Assembly (NCBI GenBank): GCA_016987375.1
Contig: PJRA01000509.1
Coordinates: 1,155,978 to 1,219,977, forward strand
Direction of reading: 5' to 3'
Length of the DNA stretch: 64,000 nucleotides
Origin: Brachionus koreanus
Lineage: Eukaryota > Rotifera > Eurotatoria > Ploima > Brachionidae
Shown: positions 39,830 to 51,392 of the stretch, one piece after another
How the letters are laid out: each line of letters opens with the position of its first letter
Numbering within the stretch: the stretch's first letter is position 1
The notes under the pieces: model-generated
Told to the model about the DNA's origin: nothing
Database searches by the model: none
The model's input: only the letters and a program-made list of their open reading frames with translations
Made by a program: the position numbers and the translations under genes

Positions 39830-40667
39830 GTCTTGTCCAGTATGTGATCACTTGATCATCTTCTTGACACAGAAAATTTGATCATTTTAATAATGCACCA
39901 AATCGATGATCACATTATATCTGAAATAAAAATATTGAAATTAAAATTAAAAAAAAATATTGTGTGATCAAAGTTTTATTTTAAGTTTCAAAATGAAAAA
40001 AAATTAACTTGAAATTAAACAGAGCATTTTTTCAAAGAAATGTAGTTTGATACAGAGTTTATTATTCATTAAAAAAAAACTCATCGTCATGAAATAATGG
40101 GATTCATGGCTTTGGAAGATCTTTTACTTTGTCTCAAATTCATTACTTTATCAAATTTGTTTCAGTATAATTTAGAGAACAAAAAATTATTTTTCTTCGG
40201 AACTTTTTTAACTTTTCCTTCTACCCTTTAACCTTACCTTTTAACCTATATATTTTTATACAAATTCTAAAACTAGACCCAATTCTGAACAAAACTGTGG
40301 TTTTACTTTTTTTATTATTTTAGTTTAATAATTTTTATAATCGCTCAAAAAGTGTCCATTTTATTTTATCTAATTTTTTTTGAAATATTACTAAAATTTA
40401 ATAAATAAATGTTTGGTCTAGTTTTAAAATTTGTACATTGTAATATCTAAAAATATATCTATGTAAAATAAAGATTGTCAATCATTTTTCTAGTGAGATT
40501 ATCAGTATATTAGAGTTTTCAGTAAAATTTTTTGGCAATCAGCATTAAAATTTTCGTGATCAATCAATTGTAAGATCATCGATTTGGTGATCAGCCTTGT
40601 TCACAAAATCAGCATTTTTAAAATGGTCAAATTTTTGGTGATAATGTGATCAAATATTGGACAAGAC
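39830..40667. mobile_element. Non-autonomous DNA element with long terminal inverted repeats
   Basis: The left end begins GTCTTGTCCAGTATGTGATC (39830) and the right end ends with its near-complement, GGACAAGAC at 40659-40667. Similarity extends about 100 bp inward on both sides, with shared blocks such as ACCAAATCGATGATC and CATTTTAA-AATGC. Inside, an approximately 100-bp stretch (40220-40325) carrying AAAACTAGACCC and TTCTGAACAAAACT is partly inverted-repeated at 40409-40460 and has another copy at about 53640-53728. No transposase is encoded and no clear target duplication was found; superfamily unknown. Confidence 0.75.
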
Positions 40668-41576
40668 ACTCATCAAATTATCCTATCATAAAAATGATAT
40701 AATATGGTATTGACTCTTATTATATGGTCATTGTTTAGATTTATTTAATCAACTTTAATTCAAATTTTAAATAATCAAAATAAATAAATAAATGGAAAAG
40801 TGAAAAAAGAAGCATAAATAAAAAAAATTTTGAGTGCTAATTGCATTCAAAAATAAATTTTTACTTTCATAGCTTTATCTGTTTGGCCCGATGGCATTTA
40901 TAGTTCTACTCCTAAATTTAAATAAATAATTTTATTATAATTAAAATTTTAACGTAGTTTCGGATTTAATTTGAAAATTTCGGTTATCGAAATTTTTTTT
41001 TAGGAACAAAAAATTTAACATTGCGCTGAATTGAAGAAATTTAAATTAGATTTAAAAATCTTCGAATACAATAATTTTTGTATTTTCTTTTACTGGAAAT
41101 TATTGTGTATTGATTTTTATTTTTCTAAAAATAATTTAATTATTAGGAAAAAATTCAAAATTATTAGATAAAAGTTTTTTTTTTTTAAACAATCTTAATT
41201 AGGATCCTAATCAACATTAAATCATTAACCGTTTAAACCATCTTTACACTATCATGATTAAAAATATTTAAATTTAGAGTAGAAAGCATATCAATAAACT
41301 AATATGATGATATATATTTGTATTATAATTTTAAATAAAAGATTTGAAAGGAATTTAAAGACATTTATTTTGCTAATTTTAATAAAATTTTTGAGACGAC
41401 CACATGGCCAAAAAAATTAAAATTTGAATAAATTCTAATAGAGCTAATCAGTTGCTTATCTCAATTACACAATTTTCTTAATATCTTATCTCCGTTTAAT
41501 TTATCAATCACATGAAAATAATGAAAATTTCTATAGTTAAATTAAATTTATTAAAATAAAAAATATTTTAACGAAA
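40668..41576. other. Intergenic region upstream of the LolA-like/PAN gene
   Basis: A/T-rich, about 0.9 kb; presumably includes the promoter of the gene at 41577. No motif could be singled out. Confidence 0.5.
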
Positions 41577-44500
41577 ATGATAAATTTTAAGCTCTTATTA
41601 CCTTTAATGGTAATTCAGAATGTAGTTGGTCAATGTCCCTTAATTCCATCAGATATCCCAGATCCTGTGCCATCAATACCTAATAAATTTCAGACACGAG
41701 TCGAAGTCAACACAGAGGGCCAAAATCAAATGAAGGAATTCAGATACTTTTATGACTATGATCTACGCAGAGCAGCTATTGAAATGCGAGAGTCGAACTT
41801 TAATACAAAACTTATATTCAATTATGATACTGATGAGATTTATGAGCTGAAAAGTATAATAAAAAAAAACAATTTTTACATTCTTTTCAAATAATGAATT
41901 GTTTTTTTTTCCTAGACAAAATCGAATTGCTTAGTGATCCATTACATTGGCCACCTGATGGTAGACCTGAATACCCTACAACATGTACGACCTACAAACT
42001 TTCAAACACTTCATTCCTTAACTATTATTTTGGATTTACTCTAATGGGTGGATCAGTATTGCCTGCCAAACCTGGTCAAATTTTTGGATTTGAACCCAAG
42101 GTAAAATTTTATTTTTCGTTGAAAGATAAATGAAATTTTTCAAAAATAGATTTTTTTTAAGATTTTATAAATTATTTGATACTAAAATTATTCTAGTGCA
42201 AAAGAAAAGATTTTTAACTTTTTGATAGACAGAATTTTTTTGTGAAAAATTACGCCTTTAAGCTCGTAAATTTTTGTTTTAAAGACTTATACTGGCAAAG
42301 AGGCTATCAGAGGAATTTCTTGTGATGTTTATAAAAGTTGTGCCAAAGACCCATTTACTAATGAAGACTATGTTATAACCCATTATTTTTCAGGTATATT
42401 TTTTAGGTTTAAGTTACTTTTTTGTTTTTAAAAAATTAATTTTAATTATTGAAAGATGAAAGCTTTGTTTTGGCTGGAAGTGATGATATTTTTAAAAGAC
42501 TACCAGTAAGGGCAGTTCATGAAAAAACTCTTGGAGCTGAAGACGCACCTGATCAGAAAGTTAAATCATATTATGATTTTCATGATTTTAAAACATACAT
42601 AGAATGGTCTCAAATATTCCAGGTAATTCAAAATTATTATTTAGAAAAAAAAAATTCACGTTTGATTAAGACACCTTCTAGTGTATATTGTTCAAATCGA
42701 AAAGGAATAAAACAGGTTCCAAGTATTCAAATCGCATTTGGCTTCAGCCAAGAGATAACATCAAATTCTCAAGTTCAATATGTAAAAGATTTTTATACAT
42801 TTGATAACTTTACTCGTTATGAAATTAGAAATCCATTGAAAGAAGAAGCTACTTTTTATACTCAAGACCCAGTTGTTTATATATCGGAATTAAGTGCTGG
42901 ATTTCAATATGGAATAAATCAACGTCATGGAAACTGTTCAGTTCGTGGTATTAAAAGTAACACAATCTATATTCCTAAGTTAAATCAGACTTTCAATTCA
43001 TTGTTGGATTTTTTGGCCCAAATTCAGTCAACTCAATCGTTTCTATCTTTTGATTCTGAGTTTATATATACAGGACATAGAATTTCGAATGGAATTTCTT
43101 CTGATCGTTTCATTACAAATAAGACATCTGGAATTTATGAATACACATTCTCTGATGAGGACTATACTGTTTTTAACAACTATGAGTCCGAAACAAGGGT
43201 ACCTTTAACTCTTTACATAGATAACAAACAAGTAATTTAATTTTGAAAACTAAATTCTAAAAAAAAATTTATTTTATTTATCAAAGAGTTCTTTGTCTTC
43301 CCATTCCAGTTTTTTTAATTTTGAGACTCTTCCTCCTTCAAATATTCTAAAACTATTTGATATCAGCTCTTGTTTTCTTCGAAATGATACAATTGATTTT
43401 GAAATTATTTTCCCGTACAGAGATATTGTTTTACCTGAAGATATACTCAAAGAAAAGCAATTAGATGTTGTTATATATGGTTTACTCAATGATTTGACTC
43501 AAGAAGCTACAATCAGATTTAAAACTCCGATTGTAAGTTTAAAATTTTGAATCATTTACTTCAATAACTTTCTTTAACAGATTTCAGTTAGTACTGATGG
43601 TAATTTGTATGTAAAAAGCGGAATTTATCCTCTTCCACCTCCAATAAGTAAATAAATTAACTTTTGTATTTTAATTTTCTTTTAAATTTTTACTAAAAAA
43701 GCATTTTTTACTTTCATTGAGAGAACCGTAATATATGGTAGTTCCCTCAATTATTACTATAATCTTCGAGATGTAGATGAATGTGCTGAAAAATGTTTTA
43801 TTAATGAAAAATGTCTAAGTTTCGATTTCAGTTCAGGGAGATCATGTTACCTATATGACAGAACAGTTGTAAACGCATCGTCATCATCAACATCATCGTA
43901 TTTTGACCACTACACAAGTAAGCTGTATTAATATTTAAAAAATTATTATAAATAGACATATAAAAAAAAAATTTTCCATTAATTTTAGAAATTTAGACTG
44001 ATATCCAAAAATTGAGAAATGTTCTTGCGTTGTAGGAATAAAGCCAAAGCGAAAAAGCGATTTCGAAACTTTATAGATTGAACTTAAAAAGTTAGCTTAA
44101 ATTTTTGCACATCTTTAGCAGATTTTTACAGTTATATAAAACTATTTTTATATTGAATTATAGTAATAATAGAACTCTTTTGACGATAAATATCTTGATT
44201 TCCTTAGATTAATTTTTTAAATTTTTTACCCTTTTATTTTTATTTTAGAAACAAAGCAAACAATAATATTCGATAAAGCAGGATCCATATAAAGATGAAT
44301 AGTTTTTCAGGTATTTAAAATAGCCTGAAATAATTATGAGTTAGCTAAAACTTTGTCAATTTCTTAAATTATCTTACTTTCTTTTAAGTTTTTTTTTTAC
44401 TTTAAAATAATATTACCAAAACTTGAACTGTTTGTCTTGACTTAGCAATTGATATTTTTTAATTTAAGGAAATGTTCCCGACAAAACAATCTATAGTAAC

Positions 44501-45760
44501 AATATTGAATTGTTCAATACTTTAAACGATATGGTTATAGATGGAAAAGTAAAATTGTTTATATCTTCTAAAGACGAAAATAATCAAATCCAGCTCAAAA
44601 CTCTAAAAGCAAAAGAACTTATTGAAGCACGGGATAGATTTGACAGATTTGGAACAAGTAAAATAAAATCAAAATTTTTCATCTAGAAAATAAAAACTAT
44701 TTCATAAAGCATTTTTATTGTCGAGATACACTCTAATTCATCCGAATTCCAAATTTGTTTCATTTCAAGATGTTGAATTCAGTGAGTTGACCATTGATGA
44801 TTGTGCTAAAAAATGTAATGAACAGGTTGGATTTGATTGTAATATGTTTGAATTTTGTTATCAAACTGGAGATTGTCGATTGAGAAAATACACCGAAAGT
44901 GAAAACGCTACAGACTATTCTATAGATTTAAATTGTGATATTTATGAAAGTAAATAATTTTTTTTATAGAACAAAAAAAAAACATTAATTTATATTCATG
45001 AAAAAAATTTTTTTAAATTTTTTAAAATAAATTGCTTTAATTTTTGTAAAAAATTAAAAATAAATTTAAAGAGGATGCTTTGAGCCATTACAATCGAATT
45101 AGAAGTCGTGTAAGTGTGAATGAAAAAGATCTAAAATATATACCTGTAAAAAATCCGAATGAATGTGCCCGAAAATGTGATAGCGAAAAAAAAATTAATT
45201 GTAAATCATTCAATTTCTGTCCTTTGACATCGACCTGCTATCTAAGTCAATCGCATTTAACTGATGCATCTTCCAATTTAGACAAGAACTCAACTTGTGA
45301 CCATTTTTCGAGAAAATTCTTATCAGATTTTACCTATGTAGCGTCCAGTGAAATAAAATTGATAGGCGAAGTCGTTTTTAATGATGCTAATTTGGAATCT
45401 TGCAGTGCTTATTGTGTAACAGCTGAAGGCATCCGATGCAAATCATTTGATTTTTGTGAATCATCTAAAACATGTATTTTAAATTCCGGTTCCACAAATC
45501 AAATAATAAATCAAAATGTTCCAACTGATAAATGTGGACATTATAGAAGTAATTTATTTTTTTTTATTTAAAATTTTTATAAAAATTAATTTAAACTAGG
45601 AGAATACTTCTATGAAACAAATGAATTTTACAATTTCAAAACAAAATCAGATAAAGGAAAAGGTATTTTGATTGGTTTATCTATTGTTTTTTCAATTGTT
45701 AGTGTTGCTTTTGGAGTCATAGGAACAATTTTTTTCTTAAAAAAGAGCTCGATAAGATGA
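41577..45760 (+). CDS. Type I membrane protein with LolA-like ectodomain and four PAN/apple modules (12 exons)
   Basis: Exons: 41577-41853, 41916-42100, 42285-42393, 42456-42622, 42671-43231, 43287-43532, 43581-43647, 43702-43917, 44469-44657, 44710-44949, 45072-45548, 45600-45760; every phase fits, giving 964 residues. The 48-bp intron at 42623-42670 is also open in frame, so it might be retained. A signal peptide (MINFKLLLPLMVIQNVVGQC) starts the protein. The N-terminal ~530 residues, with VEVNTEGQNQMKEFRYFYDY, resemble invertebrate LolA-like lipid-binding ectodomains; this is family memory, not a search. Four Cys-rich PAN/apple repeats follow at about 538-610, 673-752, 753-830 and 830-912, each with ECAxKC...CxSFxFC...C spacing. 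A TM helix, GILIGLSIVFSIVSVAFGVI, and a short KKSSIR tail end it. PAN modules bind proteins or sugars; function here is unknown. It sits head-to-tail with the receptor at 46700. Confidence 0.85.
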
Positions 45761-46699
45761 ATACTTAAATCATTCTTAATTTCTTGATTATTTAAACAAT
45801 TGATTTAAAAATTTGATTTTTTAGAAAATTTTTAATAATAAAAAATAATTTCAGTATTTTTTAATTAACTTTTTTCTTTATTTATTAATAAAAAAATCAT
45901 TAAATTATTTACGTTTTAACGACAATTTTACACACACATAATTAATGTGAAGAAAAGATTTTTAATTAAAATTGATTTTGATTCTTCAAGTTTTTCTTGA
46001 TATTTTCATATTGTTTATAAAACTAATTATTCTCTGTGTTTTTTCTTAAAATTTATAGAATAATCAATTTTTTTATTGAGTCAATCTTCAAAGAATTTGA
46101 AAGTAAAAATCTAGAATTATAATAATAATAATAATAATAATAGTTAATATTCTACGGTCAAGTTTAGTTTAACTAAATTGACAAAGCAGGAAGACTAACG
46201 TAGTCCCGCTATAGTAGACTTTTCATTTTTTTTATTTCTACCGACATTGTCCAGTCTGTTTTTGAACTGATTTATCGAACTAGCTGTGACAATTAATTTT
46301 TTTTTTAGTTAATCTTTATTCCTATATTATTCATATTATCATTAAGAATATATCCTTCATTGAATAATCCAGACGAAGATTTTAAATCTAATTACAAGAG
46401 AAAAATGCTTAATGTTCATATATTTTGAAAAGTAAAATATAATACAAAATTGACATAAGTTTTTCATTATTGATTATTTTTATTTTACTAATAAAATTTT
46501 AGTATAATTAACATGAATAATTCAGCTGTTTTATTCGATACATTCCTTTTAAAAAATATCTAATCTAATAAATAAATAATTCCATTGTGGTTTATAAATT
46601 TAAGTTTTAGATTACACTTGGTCTAAAATATCTAAAAATAAATGTAAAAGAAAATCTATAAAAGCTTAACTCTGAGTCTTTTAATTTTAATTCTTAAAA
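45761..46699. other. Intergenic region with (TAA)n microsatellite
   Basis: Contains AATAAA signals just after the preceding stop and a (TAA)7 run at 46120-46142. The rest is A/T-rich and presumably carries the receptor promoter. Confidence 0.6.
46120..46142. repeat. (TAA)7 microsatellite
   Basis: Seven perfect TAA units plus a partial one, in the spacer between two plus-strand genes. Confidence 0.9.
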
Positions 46700-48983
46700 A
46701 TGTCTAAGACAGTTTGTTTTATGCTATTAATAATCGCATTAAAAATCAAAACAATTAAACCAGAGTATGTAAGAATACCATACAATCAGTTATCTACAGA
46801 CTGTTCCAAAAATTTAAAATATATAGAAATAAAGGATTTATTTTTATTTTCAAAAGTAAGTTTTAGAGATTTTACATCATTATCTCAAGTAAAATTGAAT
46901 TGTTTTAAAAAATATCTGAAACCTATCCAAACGATAACTTTTTTACCGAAGAATCAAGTATCGTTGGATAATGCATTAGTAATTCCCCTTAATATAAGTT
47001 TTTTTTTCCAATACACTTACTTTGAATTTGCTTATATCAATGATTTTGATGAATGTCTCCATATATTTGATGTATTTTTGGAAGACAAAGTAGAACTGAA
47101 TGTGTTTTTTTTTTACTAGACTAGAAATAAAAAAAAAAGTTTCTTGGAATTTTGATAATGCAGCTTGCGCAATATTTAGAAAAATTAAAAGCCTAAATTT
47201 TTTAAATATTTGCATTTATAGCTCATCAACAAATCCATTAATTTTCAAAAATAGTAATATAGAAATGCTTATTATAAACGGATTGGTAAATACTTTGGTC
47301 AAGAAGAATTTTCTTGAATTTACTCGAGTCAATGTAAGTCTCAATTCAACAATTGACTCTGTAAAACTAGATTTTTATCGAAGTAGCTTAACGAAAAAAT
47401 TACTCGATCCATTAGTTTTTGAAAAAACCAAAGAATTAATGTTATCTGGAAGAATTGCAAGCATAGATAATGACCTTTTTTATAGTTTAAAAAGTTTTAA
47501 GGAAATAAATGTAGAAAATTTGGACAGTTTTCACTTCTTGAAAAATGGTCTTAAATTTTTAGAAGGTTTGAACTTTAACCTAAAATTAGAGTCGAACACA
47601 AGCGAAAATTTAAAAAAAAATACCGTAAATTTTTTCATTTTAAATTATAATTTTCCAGTTGAAGATTTTTGCTTTTTTCGAAATTTTCCTCAAAATAGAC
47701 TTATTTTGGTCCGATCATGGACCGTTTCAAAATGTAGCTGCTTACAATTTTGGCTATTTAAATCATATTTTTTTGATTATGGAAAAAAAATAATTCAAGA
47801 AAATAATATTTGTTCAAATTTAAAAGAAGAGATTTTGTGTGATTTTAATCATATATTAGACAATTGCAAAAAAGTTAAATTTTCAAAATTAATTTCAAAG
47901 ATAAAACGAGACTTTTACTTTGACGCTCAGTCATTAAATTTTTTAATGCTTATATTAATTCCTTTCTTTAGTTTTATTGGTATTTCATCAAATCTTTTGT
48001 CAATCGCTACTATTAGTATAATGCTAGAGTCATCAAAATTTTCACGCAAAATGTATAAATGGATGAAAATAAATTCAATAATGAATTTATTCTATTCTAT
48101 CATATTTTTATTTCATTTGATGAGCCTATGCCTTTCTATAAAAGGCATCTATTGTCCTGAAATAAGCCGATCTTTTACATTGCAATACTATGAAATATTC
48201 GTTGTTGATTTTGTTGGTGGTATTTTAAAAACACTATCAAACTTGATTACTTTGTATGTGTCTATTGAGAGATTAAAAAATTTAAATAATCATTCAATTC
48301 AAACTTCAAGTAGAAAAAAAAATTATCTAAAATATATTTTTGTTTTATTAATGATAATTATTACAATAGCATTAAATACTGAGAAGCCTTTAACAAGTGT
48401 TGTGAATAAGTTTGATTTTGATTTGTTGATAGACGTTGGTTCATACTCAGAATATCCGATTAGAAACAGTTTTAAAGGCGTACTGGATCAAAAACTTCCA
48501 TTTGTGACGGCTAAAATTGAATTCAAAGCAAAAAATCCACTCTATTATGGACTATTTATATCTAATTTCATTTATAATGATGTAATTTTATTTGCTTTTA
48601 TATCTATTGTAGACTTATTTTTAGTTCTTAGATATAGGGAAAAAATTAATGAAAAAAAAAGAATTCTATTAAATTTGTTTAATAATACTTGTAGGAAAAA
48701 ATCTATAGAGAAAGTTTCAAGTATTAGAATAACAACTATAGTATTAGTCTATTCAGCTTTTTTGTTATTCTTTCGAATTTTAGAATTAATAATGAACATA
48801 TTGGTCTTTAAGCATAGTCAAAGTGGCGAAAGATGTGATCATTTTAATTCAATTTGCACCATTTATTATCAAACTGGGAATTTTTTTTATCTTATTACAT
48901 CATCTTTTACAGGATTAATTTATTTTTTTTTGGACAAAAATTTTAGATATTCATTAAAAAAACTAATTGGGATAGAATCATAA
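46700..48983 (+). CDS. Seven-transmembrane receptor with large LRR-like ectodomain (one frameshift)
   Basis: A signal peptide at 46700 (MSKTVCFMLLIIALKIKT) opens an ectodomain of about 410 residues with leucine-rich, LRR-like spacing (SLNFLNICIY, IEMLIINGLV, SFKEINVENL) and cysteines near the membrane. Seven hydrophobic helices follow. TM1 is around LNFLMLILIPFFSFIGISSN, TM3 ends in LITLYVSIER (an ER instead of the DRY motif), and TM7 with LIYFFLDKNFRYSLKKL looks like the rhodopsin-class end. The coding sequence is intronless but breaks at a 10-T run (47105-47114): the first frame stops at 47117-47119 and the rest continues one base off, so one base fewer in the run restores continuity. This is a sequencing/assembly slip or a recent mutation. 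I recall similar lineage-expanded receptors in rotifers; the ligand is unknown. AATAAA occurs near 49022. Confidence 0.75.
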
Positions 48984-49557
48984 TGGAATTATAGTAATAG
49001 AATTATTTTATTTTTTTGGAAAATAAATTTAGCTTGAGTAATGCAAAACAGATTTTTGAATTTAAAATTTTTAATTTTTTTTATCTAATGCACATTTTTA
49101 GAGCATTTTTCGGTTTTTGAAGGAAACTAAGAAATGATTTATTTTAAAAATTAAAAAAAAATTTAAGTAACAATAATAAATATTATTGAAAAATTAATAT
49201 CTAAATGAAATAAGAGAGATTACAAAAACTTAAAATGAAAAAAAAAATTAGAAATACAATACAAACAATCAAAAAATCAGGATAAAAAAAATAAGTAATG
49301 TCAAAGAATGGTTTAACTGAGACAATAAAAACATGTTTTGTAATGATCAACAGAAAAGATAAAAATATAAATTTTCTTTCATATTTAATTGTAATTGCTT
49401 TTAAAAACTTTATTTATTTATGTTGAGAAAAAATAAAAAATGATTGCAAAATCAATTGATTGAGTCTAATAGTCTTTGAAAACTTTGATGAAATTAAAAT
49501 TAAATTTTTATTTTTTTCAAGCATTCTATTTGTTTTTCAACTTATCCAGGATTTTAA
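48984..49557. other. 3' flank of the receptor gene
   Basis: A/T-rich, with polyadenylation-like AATAAA at about 49022. No other feature recognised. Confidence 0.5.
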
Positions 49558-49960
49558 ATTTAAACATAGTAGTTCTTGTACTTTTTTTGAGTACAATCGT
49601 GTTCTATTCTTATCTACTGTTAGTGTGCCAATCAAAAAGCAATTTTTCGGAAGGAATAGTGGTAGGCATAAATGAAAAATAGTCTTTTGCAATCTGGGCC
49701 ATTATAGGAAGATCGTTCTTATTGTCTTTCCAACATAGTAAAATATCACATTCATTCGAATAAATAATTAAAGGCTCCTTTAAATAAGTTGAGAGTTCAT
49801 CTTCATCACTTTCTCTTGTATTGGTAATCTTTGAAATCATATGCTCCATTAAAGTCAATGATCTTTCTTTTTTATCTATATTTGTTAAAGCAGTCGGTTG
49901 ACTTGGACTAGAATCAATAGAAATTTGATAAATATCTAAAAATTGTTTACTAAAAAAAAC
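49558..49960 (-). pseudogene. Decayed hAT transposase C-terminus
   Basis: On the minus strand 49858-49610 encodes YLKEPLIIYSNECDILLCWK, then DLPIMAQIAKDYFSFMPTTI and PSEKLLFD. This is the hAT pattern YLxEP...D.L.WWxxN...P.LAxxAxDYLxxPxTSxPSExLF. It then stops, but another frame at 49558-49610 continues the usual ending (NRTRLYSKKVQELLCL), showing a frameshift. It differs from the 25947 element and belongs to another hAT family. No TIRs were found around it. Confidence 0.8.
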
Positions 49961-51392
49961 AGATTTTTTTTTAATAATCTACAATCAATGTAATGTGCTT
50001 AAAATCTTGGGTGCAAAACATGACAGATTAATGCTTTTTCCAAAATTTTGCTCCAGTATTCTTGAAATTTTGATCTCATCATGAAAAAAATCAAATTTTT
50101 TTGTCAGCTTCACACATTATTTGTTTAAAGCATAGAAACAAATGGGATGACGAAACTTTCTTAAAAAAAGAAAGATCAATAGTTGCTTTTTTTAAAATAT
50201 TTAGATTAGTATCTTAAAAAATTAATTATTTTACCCTGTCTAAGTGTTCAATAAATCTATAATTTTTTCATCATAATTCCAATCAGTTGTTTCAATTGAA
50301 AAAATAGAATATTTTTATAGAAAAAGATAGATTAAAGTGGAAGTAATTGATTTTTTTACTTTTATTGCGACTTGTAGCATTTCATGTGTGGAATTTCATC
50401 AGTCTGGACATCAAGTTCAACTTTTAATTTTCGCTTATTATTTGAAACCTTTTAACTCTCAAAAAATTGAATTAATTTTGTTGATGAATAGATATTTTTG
50501 CAGTAGTATCTAATCTTTTCTATTGTTTTTTTTGAACAAATACATCTTAACCGGCTCAAAAATTAATCGATTAAAAACCTGTTAAATCTAACCGGTCGAC
50601 CAACCATATTTATTATGTATAAAGGATTTCCGTTAATTATCTTTACTTATGTAAAATTAAATCAACTGGAAAATTAATTAAATTTAATAAAATTATTGAA
50701 AGATTAAGTTTTAAACTAAATAAATATATTAAAATATTAATAAATAAAATGTCTAATTTCTTTATTTCAATCTAAACTTAATAGTAAATACTTGCATCGA
50801 GTATTTACTTAATGATTTTAAGCAAATTTTAAGATTTTAAGCAAGTCTTATAGACGAAATAGAAAGTGTGGGTGCTTTTTTCAAAAATAATTCTATAACC
50901 TAGTTCTAAGTTTGTATTTTTAATTTAGTTCTATCTATTTTTCTTCAAGTCAATATAAATCAATTATATTGACTTATTCTCATCTTCGATTAAATTTTGA
51001 TATTCTGAATATTTTAAAAATTTCTAAGTATTTTGTTTATTTGGCAAACTTTAATATTTTTTTAAAATGTTCATCAAAAGCAATTTCAAATTCTTTTAAG
51101 AATCGCTAAGTAAATGTCGCTTAGTATAGTTTTTATTTAATTTAATTATGTAGACAAATCAAATATTTACTTTTCAAATAAATTAAAATTTTTTAAAAAA
51201 TTAAAAACAAGATGCTTAGTTTTTTAAAGCTAATTTATTTATTAAGTTTTATTTTAATCAAAAAAATTATTCAAATTTCTAGTGTTTAATATTTTGTAAA
51301 AATGATTTTTTTTTCATTTGATTTTACATTTATTTTAATATTCGAATTTAAATTTTAAATCAATTTTAGCTTAGATTATCATTAATTTTTTA
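49961..51392. other. Intergenic region before the Roco/TIR gene 3' end
   Basis: A/T-rich with no recognised gene. TTTATT motifs near 51327 could serve as minus-strand AATAAA signals for the gene ending at 51393. Confidence 0.5.

Noticed and set aside
42623..42670. Continuous exon through 42623-42670 instead of a 48-bp intron
   Set aside because: It is open in frame, but GTAATT and a phase-matched acceptor match intron sizes nearby; kept as an alternative only.
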